Origin: Zygnema circumcarinatum
Lineage: Eukaryota; Streptophyta; Zygnematophyceae; Zygnematales; Zygnemataceae
Direction of reading: 5' to 3'
Length of the DNA: 32,500 bases
Assembly (NCBI GenBank): GCA_037447605.1
Contig: CM074806.1
Location: 392,626 to 425,125 of the forward strand
Under the pieces are notes generated by a model that was not told the DNA's origin, ran no database searches, and was given only the letters and a program-made list of their open reading frames with translations. Every line of letters starts with the position of its first letter. The stretch's first letter is position 1. Position numbers and translations under genes: made by a program. This document shows, one piece after another, positions 15,109-23,768 of the stretch.

Positions 15109-16042
15109 GGTGGTTTTGATTTTGAGTTTGAGTTTGCTTGGAATAATGTCGACATAAAGGTAGCTCGCGCTGCTGTGAAGGTTAAGGAAGTTCTAGAAAT
15201 TTTAAATTTGGAAGTTATAGAAAGGACGATTAATGTAGATGAAGACGACTTTGAATGCTTTTTCCTTGTTTGTGGTTAGTGGGGGGCTCTCAGAGTTGGG
15301 AATTTCGAAGCGAGTAGGTTTAACTTCGGAGGAGAGTCTTTAGTGACTTCGAATATCTAAATTGTGAATATATTGAAACTAATCCGAAGTTTGTCCAATT
15401 CCCAATTGTGAGCCTGATATGAAAAATGTAGATTTTTAATATCTTGAGGTGTAGGAAACCCGTGCCAGTCAAAACCGTTCAAAACTAACTGAAATACTAC
15501 GACGCGAAGCAGGATGGGGAACCACGAGGAAACCGCTCACAAAGGACCCCAGGGAAAATGGAAAAAAACGATGAGTCGAAACCACGAGCAAGTCCCCTTC
15601 GGATCGTATTGCAATATATCGATCGAACGTGTACAATTTATCGCGATATCCAGATACCGTGACGTGACGACGCACCACATGCCCTCCCCGATTCGCGACA
15701 AACCGACCAAAGCGACACGTAGCCGCTTCCAACCGGCTCGATGGCCCCAACAGCGTCCGTACAGCGGTGGACCTGTACAGAACCAACGGGTACTGTACGG
15801 TACTCAACTGTTCGTACCGTACGAACGACGGCGGCAGCGCAAGCAGACGGTAAATAACCGCCGGCGGCGCGCGGCGAGTGCTTAAAGGCGGCGGCGCGCT
15901 GGGAGAGGGACAGAGCAGAGGAGGCGCCTTGAGAAGGAGAGGAAGAAGGAGAAGGAGAGGGAGAGGGAGAAGAAGGGAGAGGAGCTAAAGGACAAGGGAT
16001 ACCACCTCCTTCACCCTCATCGCTCTATTTACAGCCGAAGCC
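15109..16042. promoter_or_regulatory. Receptor-kinase 3' flank and promoter of secreted-protein gene A
   Basis: 15109 to about 15690 is AT-rich with no gene seen. From about 15750 to 16042 the sequence matches, in inverted orientation, the region upstream of gene B (about 21182-21450). Shared elements are the GTACTGTACGG-like segment, the GC-rich block with CGCTTAAAG-type core, and the GAGAAGGAGAAGG leader. This conserved part is the likely promoter and 5' leader. Confidence 0.5.
15905..15985. repeat. GAGAAGG-rich leader repeat of gene A
   Basis: Purine-rich repeat in the probable 5' untranslated region; its counterpart upstream of gene B is TTCTCC-rich at about 21237-21290. Confidence 0.75.
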
Positions 16043-17098
16043 ATGGCGACGCCCACTCGCGCTCTCCTCATGATGGTGCTTCTTGCCGTCGGCATGGCGG
16101 CCACGCAGGCCTCCCCGCGGCACTTGCTGCAGACTACCGGTGAGGGTCTCTTGTTATGTAGATTATGGTATTTCTGTTAAGAATAGCATGAAAATATTGT
16201 GTTTTATGTGTCTTACACGCTTTCCTTTTTGCTGCAGTGCCTTCAGGGCTGCCGCCTCCTATCCAGGCGCCTCTTCCTCCTTCTGCTCCTCCTCCTTCTC
16301 CTCCTCCTCCTTCCCCCTCTCCTACCTCTCCCCCTCCTTCGCCTTTCCCGCCGCCCCCTGACACCGACGTGTATACTGGACCTGACGCCTTCGACCTTGT
16401 CGACGAGGCGAATACAACCGACGCCTATCTGCAGCCGAACGATCCAAATTCCCCGGTCGAATTTGCCGATTTCGGTGTCCGCAGTAAGTAATTCTTAACT
16501 ACTTCTCCCCTCTGCTCAGAGATTATGTTACTCTCCGCATCCTCACTGGCATGTTGTCTGGCGTGCAGAGTTGAAGGGAACTTGCGTGACATTTCAGTAC
16601 GGGCTGAAGCTCCCGACGCCGTGGGGGCAGAAGCTGTGCACAATGTTGCAGAACAAGCAGTATATGTGCTTGTTCACGTATGACATCAACAACAACTGCC
16701 CGAGCTCCAAGGGGTGGATCCGCGCCGTCTGGATCAACTGCCGCGACCGCACCAAGAAGAAGAACTCTCTCTTCCTGCCCTTCCCCCTCCCTGCGCCGGT
16801 TTGGATGTTCAACTGGCCTGCTGACGTCACCTGCAACTCGTTCTGGTCGTGTGCTTGCCCGAGCCCCATCTCCATCAAAACGGGTGCCACCTTCACGTGG
16901 TACTACACCTCCATCTTCAACTACGACGCCTCCAAAATCAACGGTCTCGGCTACTCGCCGTGGAAGATCGACGTTGTGGATGTCGCCTACAGCGCGAAGC
17001 AGCCCGACCCGTACTGGTCGTACACCGTCGGGAACGAGAAGCCCTTCTATGACCACTTGAAGTGTGCTCCTAACGGCTGGGCAGTGACCAAGGTCTGA
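16043..17098 (+). CDS. Secreted Pro-rich protein with unrecognised Cys/Trp/Tyr-rich domain (paralogue A)
   Basis: Exons 16043-16139, 16238-16483 and 16569-17098 join in phase to give 290 residues. Residues 1 to ~23 are a signal peptide ending near ATQA/SPR. Residues ~33-71 are a Ser/Pro hinge with SPPPP-type motifs typical of hydroxyproline-rich cell-wall proteins. A linker with the NTT sequon (VYTGPDAFD... NTTDAYL) leads to a domain at about 115-290 with nine cysteines and many Trp/Tyr. Its landmarks are GTCVTFQYGL, NKQYMCLFTYDINNNC, GWIRAVW, WSCAC, GATFTWYYTS and GYSPWKIDVVDVAY. I do not recognise this domain; it does not match pherophorin, expansin or standard lectins as I remember them. 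An extracellular or wall-bound carbohydrate-interacting role is a guess. Gene B is its inverted paralogue with the same intron positions. A TGA stop follows ...AVTKV. Confidence 0.85.
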
Positions 17099-17904
17099 AC
17101 TTACGGTTGAGTCACGGAGGATCCCTTTGGACGACATTTGAATAGTTTTTTCCCATCTGCAACTCGTGGTGTTGGTTTTTTTACTTTTGACTTAGGGAGC
17201 TTATAAGTGGGTAATACAAAAGACTTTGACATTCATTGTTGGTAGTTTCCTTCGAATGTATTTTCTCCTCGCTATATATTAAATTGACATTTGTGTTTAT
17301 GGCTATTCTTCGTTGCTATTTGCCCCCATTGATGAAAGATCATTGACAGCGTTGGGCCTACATAATTAGTAATGCATTCAGGAGTGCAGTGTTTCCTAAA
17401 GCACATTAGTGGCTCCTATTCTTTCCATTTATTCAATGTAATCATTATTCTATATCTTTCTTTCCTTTCTGAGGAACTATCAATCGTAAGTGACATGAGT
17501 GATGACTTAAACCCTAAAAACCCTAAAAAAATTCCTATTCAGATATGATTGTCTAATCGCCGAACAGAAGATCAACATTGCACCATGCATCTCAATATTT
17601 TTCGATAAACTTTAAAAAATGAATAATGATGCTATACATTTTATGGTCCAGGCTCATCTCCATTCATCAAAATGCCTCGAAAGCAACAACAAAATAATAT
17701 CTCAAGACCATAAACCTTAGTATTTACTCACTTGAAAATTGCGGAAACTGTCTCTAATTCAGCCGCCAGCGAGACAGATTAGGAATGACTCCCTCTCTCT
17801 CTCACATTCTCAATATCTTTCATCACACCCTTTCTTCTTTTCCATTTCCCTCTCGGCGCATTTCTCTTTTTGCCTCTGCCTCCCTTCCTCCCTCTCTCCC
17901 TCCA

Positions 17905-18041
17905 TCAATGGCGGACATACATATACGAGTTGGGGGGACTTAGCCACCCTTCTGATTTTGAAATTTTATTTGACCTTATGTATTTTATGCTGAAAGAAGG
18001 ATTCGCCCCCTCTCCGAAAAAATCCTGGATCCACCACTTGT
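17905..18041. repeat. Possible non-autonomous DNA transposon (MITE-like), copy 1
   Basis: The left end CAATGGCGGA followed by a run of G, and the right end TCTGGATCCACCACTTG-like with a preceding CCCCC run, are imperfect inverted repeats (C/G runs inside, GGATCC-like near the tips). The right 32 bases recur at 18662-18693 with one mismatch. No clear target-site duplication was found. Confidence 0.45.
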
Positions 18042-18639
18042 TGACAATTTGAGCCTGGTCCTTCCCACTAACTTCACCCTCTGCCATGTCTGCAGGCCCA
18101 CGGCCTCAAAACTCCTTCATAAAGAATGGGAAAGTTACAAGCAGTAAGTTTAGCTCTCAAGCTTCCAATACTTCTCTGATTAACTGCCCCAAATTCCTGT
18201 TGCTGCCCATAGAGCCAGGCTACTGCACTCAGCACTACTACGAGCTAAGGTACAACAGCTGAATTAAGTTGAACAAATCATAAATAAATCCTTCTTAAAT
18301 ACTAAGCGCCGCACAACACCGCGTTCCGCCACGCTCCTCCCCGACGTTGGGGCAGCTCCGCGCCTCTCCTGGAGTTCGCTCCGCGCCGCGCAGGAGGGAG
18401 CTCGCCCAGAGGGAGGGCCGCCCGCCATGGCCAGAGGGAGCGTCCGTAACGAAAAGCGCCCTCCCTCGAAGCGCCAGCCTTCCCCATTCCGACCCTTCGT
18501 GTTCTCACTGCGTAAAGTACAAGGCCAATGCTAGTGGCCTGTTCAGACCGTGAACGTGAAACACCCAAGGACCACACAGGCACTTCTGCGAAGGACCTTC
18601 GACAGAGGCTAAGGACCGTACGGTGTACTATTCTAGCCT

Positions 18640-18693
18640 ATACCCCTATTGAACACTACAGCCCCCTCGCCGAAAAAATCCTGGATCCACCAC
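18640..18693. repeat. MITE-like repeat, right-end fragment (copy 2)
   Basis: The last 32 bases (18662-18693) match 18006-18037 at 31 of 32 positions, ending CCTGGATCCACCAC. No matching left end is seen nearby, so this looks like a truncated copy. Confidence 0.55.
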
Positions 18694-19284
18694 TGCCCTC
18701 CATCACCTCTCTCTCCCTCCTCCCGCTAACTCTCCCCTTCTCGCCTTCTTCCTTTCGTTCTCTCCCTACTTCACTATTTATCTCCTTTGTTCCCTCGCTT
18801 TTTTCCTTCACTTTGTCTCCTTTCGTTGCCTCCCTTTCTCTCTTTTCCTCTCTCTCTCTCACTCTCTCTCCATCTCTTTCTTTTTCCCTTTGCATTTGCC
18901 TATGCCTCCCCTGTATTGCGCCTGCTTGTTTACGGAATGGCCTCTAAAGCTGGCACGAGTATGAGATTTCTAGGAGCAACGCTAAGGGGATATATTCCAC
19001 AAACTCCTAAAATAGAGGAGTTATCATTCTGGGCTGTTCCAAACTTGCAGAAAAATACCACCGGAATTTTTTAATATTAGTTTTTGTGAAAGAAAGACAG
19101 TCTTTTCTTCCTCGCGTTGGCCTCTTTCTTGTTCCATTGCTATATTCTTCCCTTTTTTCTCAACCATTTATTGAGTTATTCGTTTACGAGTGGTCTATGA
19201 GATGTTTTGTGTGCCTACCTTTAAGCCAAGCTAGTGTCTTGCGTATGTATATGCTTCGGACGACGAACTGAAACAGCTTGAGAT

Positions 19285-19458
19285 CAACGGTGGATCTACA
19301 GTTGCTTTGGGGGGGGCCTTAAACCTCCTCAGATTTTGAAAGTCAAAGCTACTGATCATCTCTTAAGGCTGAATGGCAAATACTCGAATTTCAGGATTTT
19401 TTTCCGAACCCATTGTTCAGAGGCCCCCCTAAACTAACCCTGAATCCTCCCCTGCTTG
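19285..19458. repeat. MITE-like repeat, diverged copy 3
   Basis: Starts CAACGGTGGATCTACAG followed by a G run and ends with a C run and AATCCTCCCCTGCTTG, giving the same kind of imperfect inverted ends as copy 1. Interior is AT-rich and non-coding. Confidence 0.4.
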
Positions 19459-19971
19459 ATCATTCGTGATTTCTCCGCAAAGCTGTATTGAAAGGATGAT
19501 TGCTCAAGCTTGGAATCCCCTCATAAAAAATCGCTCCCATTCAGATCTACGAAGTTTTACAAGTGAAAGAATGACAATGCACAGTACACGACTTGGTAGA
19601 CATCAGATTTGAATGTTTTGTAACTTAAAAATCGGCCACAAGCTGATATGTCTTCATCTCTTCAAAATGAATGTTGATTAAACAAGATTTAATAAACAAG
19701 AAGGACCAAGTTATGTATACTATAAAAATCAATCAACGTCTATCTCGCACAAAAGCAAGAATGTCAAGTAAAAAAACAAGCTTTCAGAAACTACGTAAGA
19801 AAGGACGATTCAGGCAGGAAGGCCGTGCCATCAATTGATTTAGCCCTCAATCGATCTCGCTGTGGCGAACCGCCGAACTGAACTGGACGTGAATGGGACC
19901 CTTCACTCAACATTCGCCAAAGTGGCACAACTTTGTGGAAAACCGTCCATGGTACGACACCACGTTTAATC

Positions 19972-21181
19972 CTACTTGGTCACTGCCCAGCCGTTAGGAG
20001 CACCCCTCAAGTGGTCATAGAAGGGCCTCTCGTTCCCGACGGTGTACGACCAGTACGGGTCGGGCTGCTTCGCGCTGTAGGCGACATCCACAACGTCGAT
20101 CTTCCACGGCGAGTAGCCGAGACCGTTGACTTTGGAGGCGTCGTAGTTGAAGACGGACATGTAGTACCACGTGAAGGTGGCGCCCGTCTTGATGGTGATG
20201 GGGCACGGGCAAGCACACGACCAGAACGAGTTGCAGGTGATGTCGGCGGGCCAGTTGAACATCCAAACCGGCGCGCGGAGGGGGTACGGAAGGAAGACAG
20301 AGTTCTTCTTCTTGGTGCGGTCACGGCCGTTGATCCAGACGGCGCGGATCCACCCCTTGGAGCTCGGGCAGTTGTTGTTGATGTCGTACGTGAATGTGCA
20401 CACGTACTGCTTGTTCTGCATCATGGAGCACAGCTTTGGCCCCCACGGCGTCGGCGCCTTCAGCCCGTACTGAAATGTCACGCAGCTTCCCTTCAACTCT
20501 GCACGCCGGGGCACATGCCTGTGAGGACGCGGAGAGTAAAATTAGCTCTAGACAGAGGACAGAGATCGATAAGAAGTACTTACTGCGGAGACCGAAATCG
20601 GCAAATTCGACCGGCGATGATGGATCGTTCGGCCGTAGGTAGGCGTCAGTTGTATTCGCCTCGTCGACCTGGTCGAAGGCGTCAGGTCCAGTATACACCT
20701 CGGTGTTGGGGGGCGGGGGGAAAGGCGATGGTGGCAAAGGAGGGGGAGACATAGGAGGTGGGGAAGGAGGAGGGGGGGAAGGAGGAGGGGAAGAAGGAGG
20801 AGGGGAAGGTGGAGGGGGAGAAGGAGGAGAAGAAGCAGAAAAGGGAGAACTGGGAGGAGGCGAAGGAGGAGGGGGAGAAGGAGGAGGGGGAGAAGGAGGA
20901 GACGAAAAAGAAAAGGGAGAATTGGGAGGAGGAGTAGGAGGAGGGGGAGAAGGAGGAGGAGGCAGCCCTGAAGGCACTGCAGCAACACGAAAATTGTGTG
21001 AGATGCATAATACATACATAGAACATATTTTCCTTCTATTATTAAACATGAAAAACTAGAATCTGCAAAAAAAAAGACCCTCACCGGTAGTCTGCAGTAA
21101 CTGCCGTGGGGAGGCCTGCGTGGCTGCCATGCCGAGGGCAAGGAGCACCATCATGAGGAAAGCGCGAGTGGGCGTCGCCAT
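19972..21181 (-). CDS. Secreted Pro-rich protein with unrecognised Cys/Trp/Tyr-rich domain (paralogue B)
   Basis: Exons (minus strand) 21181-21085, 20976-20584 and 20498-19972 join in phase to give 338 residues. Exon 1 has exactly the length of exon 1 in gene A, and all splice phases are the same. The signal peptide (MATPTRAFLMMVLL...) is nearly identical. The Ser/Pro hinge is about 50 residues longer (roughly 33-120), built from repeated SPPSPPPP-type units. The C-terminal domain (about 164-338) is some 90% identical to that of A by eye, with eight cysteines: it lacks the WINC and HLKC cysteines of A (both Gly here) and gains one in CPCP. The linker NTT sequon is kept. It ends ...WAVTK and TAG, one residue shorter than A. 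Function unknown; the duplicate includes its promoter, so both copies are probably expressed. Confidence 0.87.
20715..20970. repeat. GGAGGAGG-rich repeat encoding the Ser/Pro hinge of gene B
   Basis: Purine-rich on the plus strand, CCT/TCT on the coding strand. It contains two near-identical ~75-bp blocks ending in the AGAAGGAGAATTGGGA/GAACTGGGA-type segment. It is expanded by about 150 bp relative to gene A. Confidence 0.8.
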
Positions 21182-22043
21182 GGCTGCGGCTGCGAAACAA
21201 TCGAAGAGGGCGGAGATAGTATCCCTTGTCCTTGAGCTCTCCCTTTTTTCTCCTTCTCCTTCTCCTTCTCCTTCTCCCTCTCCTTCTCAAGGTGCCTCTT
21301 CCGCTCTGTCCTTCTTCGGAGCGCGCCGCCGGCTTTAAGCGCTCGGCGCGCAGAGTGGGCGGTTGATTAACCGCCTCCGGCGGACACCGCGGCTGTCCGT
21401 GCAGTACGGCCACCTAAGTACCTGTTCGATCCGTACGGTTCGTACATGCATGCAGCTACACGGACGCAGTTGGCAGAGGTTTCGAAGGTTGCGGCTGTTC
21501 CATGTGTCGTCATTGACTCTTGAACTGGCACTGGAACTAGGACCGCGCACATGTGTTATCTCCATGTGGGATGTGAAGTCAGAAGACTAATTCCATGCGG
21601 CAGTTTGGACACGTCAGTTCACAGTTTGATGACGTCATTTTATTTGTCTTATTCCATTGCTTCCCCCCTTAGGGATTTCAGGACGCTCTGAGGGCGCCAC
21701 GTGGCACCCTAGACGGCCTCCAAATTCGATTTGTCCCCTTCGCGGTAGCAACGGCTTCCTACACACTGCAGGCAATAATTAACCAATGGGAAGGGGCCAC
21801 GTGGACATAGTTGCATACGTGGCAAGGTGCAATTGGCTGCAGTTCTCCACTTGAGGTTCGCTTGCAGACGAGTAAAAAGCCCCCTCATTCAAGCAGAGAC
21901 GATCGTAAGGCGAGCTCAGTTATTGCATCAATATTTAAAAAAAAAAAAAAAAATCGCAATTCTGAAGGCATCCTGAAAGGTCTGAAGGATTTGCTCATAA
22001 CTTTTTTTTTTAATATATTGTTTTAAAGCTTGTTCTGCCTGCC
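21182..22043. promoter_or_regulatory. Divergent promoter region between gene B and the SDR gene
   Basis: The start codons of gene B (minus) and the dehydrogenase (plus) face away from each other over 862 bp. The gene B side is the inverted copy of the gene A promoter. The SDR side has the 10-bp palindrome GCCACGTGGC at 21696-21705, CCACGTGG at 21797-21804 and TACGTGGCA near 21817: three G-box-like sites in about 130 bp. A-rich and T-rich runs occur at 21937-21953 and 22002-22013. Confidence 0.55.
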
Positions 22044-22700
22044 ATGGCTTTGAAGCTGTGCACTATCGTGGGAATGGGCCCGGGAGTGAGCTATTCAGTA
22101 GCGCAAAAGTTCGGAAAACTCGGATTTCAAATTGCGATGGTCGCACGGAAAGAGCAGACTTTGACGGATTTCGGCGAAAAGCTCGCAAAGGACGGAATTT
22201 CAGCACATGGGTTTTCCGCAGATGCGGGAGATAGCGTCTCTTTGGTCGCCGCCTTCGAAAAAATTAAGTCTTCTTTGGGAGACACGAACGTTCTCATATA
22301 CAATGCAGCTGTTGGGTCGCAGGTCGACTTACTGAAAGTCTCTGCGGAGACCCTTTGTAGTGATTATAAAGTGAATGTGGTGGGGGCCGTGGTTTCAGTA
22401 CAATGTGTTGTGGACGGAATGCGGAATTCGGGAAACGGGACCATCATCTTAACTGGGGGTGGTTTTGCAATCTATCCAATGCCCATTTTTGGGTCTCTAG
22501 CGATGGGAAAAGCCGCCATTCGGAACCTTACTGGAAGCCTTTTTCAGCTTTTGAAGGCGGACAACATTCACGTGGGGTCGCTTCTTATCGCGGGGGTGGT
22601 GGAGAAGGGGACCAAGCACGACCCGGACTTGATCGCGGAGAAGTTTGTGGAGCTGTATGAGCAGGAAGGGGATGCGCGGGAGCAGGAAATTATATACTGA
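22044..22700 (+). CDS. Atypical short-chain dehydrogenase/reductase (SDR), single exon
   Basis: 218 residues, no intron. The Rossmann fold starts with CTIVGMGPGVSYSVAQKFG (nucleotide-binding GxGxxxS-like loop at residues 10-16). An Arg that could favour NADP follows strand two (VARK), with the Asp of SADAGD at 60 and NAA at 87-89. The usual active site YxxxK is altered: the segment is FGSLAMGKAAIR, with Lys156 kept but Leu152 where Tyr is expected; a Phe stands at 149. The canonical Ser is replaced by the TGGG motif (137-140). This SLAxGKAA pattern resembles a group of bacterial SDR proteins annotated only as oxidoreductases. It may bind a nucleotide without classical catalysis. Being intronless among intron-rich neighbours, it could be a retrocopy or an old acquisition. 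Substrate unknown. Confidence 0.88.
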   Translation: MALKLCTIVGMGPGVSYSVAQKFGKLGFQIAMVARKEQTLTDFGEKLAKDGISAHGFSADAGDSVSLVAAFEKIKSSLGDTNVLIYNAAVGSQVDLLKVSAETLCSDYKVNVVGAVVSVQCVVDGMRNSGNGTIILTGGGFAIYPMPIFGSLAMGKAAIRNLTGSLFQLLKADNIHVGSLLIAGVVEKGTKHDPDLIAEKFVELYEQEGDAREQEIIY

Positions 22701-22819
22701 ATTGGGGAAGAAATGTGAGGGTCCTGAATTGTGGGCTTGTTGGAAGGATTAGGGTTTGGTAGGGGCTGCGTAGTGAAGCACAGGGCGGTGGGGTTCAGTC
22801 TTGCAGAAGGATTGAGTGG

Positions 22820-23140
22820 TGGGCGGGAGGGAGGGAGGGAAGGCGAGGGAGGGGGGCGGGGAGTGAGAGGGAGGGGGAGGGGGAGGGGGAGGGGGAGGGG
22901 GGGGGGCGAGGAGAAGGAGAGGAGACGGTTGCATGTCGTGGAGAGGGAGAAGGAGAGGGAGAGGGAGAGGGAGAGGGGGCGGGAGAGGGAGAGGGAGAAG
23001 GAAAGGGAGAGGGAGAGGGAGAGGGAGAGGGAGAGGGAGAGGGAGAGGGAGAGGGAGAGGGAGTGGAAGAGGGGCTGGAGGTGTGGACGGGAGGAGAGGT
23101 AACGGGAGAGGGAGAGGGAGAGGGAGAGGGAGAGTCAGGA
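22820..23140. repeat. (GAGAGG)n/(GGGAGG)n tract downstream of the SDR gene
   Basis: About 320 bp of GGGAGG then GAGAGG units, between the SDR stop (22700) and the 3' end of the transporter gene. Both strands read open over parts of it; neither frame shows any protein family. Confidence 0.9.
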
Positions 23141-23768
23141 ATAGGAGAGGATGCTGTAAAACGAAATGTAAAGCGATCAAGCGGCAAAACCGTTTCCGAA
23201 TGTATTGCGTCCTCTGAATAAGAATGCAAACTGACTTTGAAAATCGAATTCTTTCTTGGCATCCCATTTTTACCTTAAAAAGTTGATCTTAAGCTTTGTC
23301 AAAATTTCCTCGTGGTTTCTGACATTTCATATGTAGCCGATTTGCCCGATTGTATCCGTATCACAAAAATCCAAGCGGAAAATCGCAGTTCCGTGTTCAA
23401 ATATAACAATTTGAATAGTATCGCTGTGAGATGAACTGTTGCTTCAACAGCAAGAACGTGTACAAGCACAACTGTCAGCCTTAACTGAAGTCAGTTTACA
23501 TGGAACCTCCTCTTCTGTTCCTACCCTGCCAACGAAACCCTAATTTTCCTTTTGTTCTTAACTGGCTCTCTTGGAGAGACCTGTCACCACATCGCTGAAA
23601 AAAATAAATTTCCCTACGGCTCAATACTGAAATAAAATTATTTTTGAAAGAAGTTTTTTCTTTTGCCATTTTCTTTTTTCTCTACGCCATTTTTCCGCGA
23701 TAGCGACTTTCTACCTTTCGGGGGGGGGGGCGCTTTGAGACCTTGGAACTTTTTAGGGTTTTCGTGTT
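23141..23768. other. Intergenic, no gene seen
   Basis: AT-rich sequence between the convergent SDR and transporter genes. A short G run at 23720-23730 and TTTTAGGG-like words near 23755-23820 are the only features. Confidence 0.5.

Larger units (their letters stand above)
17099..19971. other. Intergenic region between the tail-to-tail paralogues, with transposon-like remnants
   Basis: 2.9 kb without a gene I can support. It is mostly AT-rich. It holds a GC-rich island at about 18300-18520 of unknown nature, TC-rich stretches near 17790-17900 and 18700-18890, and three related repeats with GTGGATC termini (17905-18041, ~18640-18693, 19285-19458). The inverted duplication that made genes A and B does not visibly extend across it. 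Confidence 0.5.

Noticed and set aside
19933-20754. 273-codon plus-strand frame opposite gene B
   Set aside because: Antisense shadow of the conserved third exon; the equivalent antisense frame occurs opposite gene A because the sequences are duplicates.
16043-21181. Pherophorin, expansin or lectin identity for the secreted paralogues
   Set aside because: The hinge resembles pherophorin/extensin types but the C-terminal domain does not carry the cysteine pattern or signature motifs I know for these families.
22749-23267. Pro/Leu-rich minus-strand frame and Gly/Arg-rich plus frame
   Set aside because: Simple-repeat translations of the GAGAGG tract between two genes.
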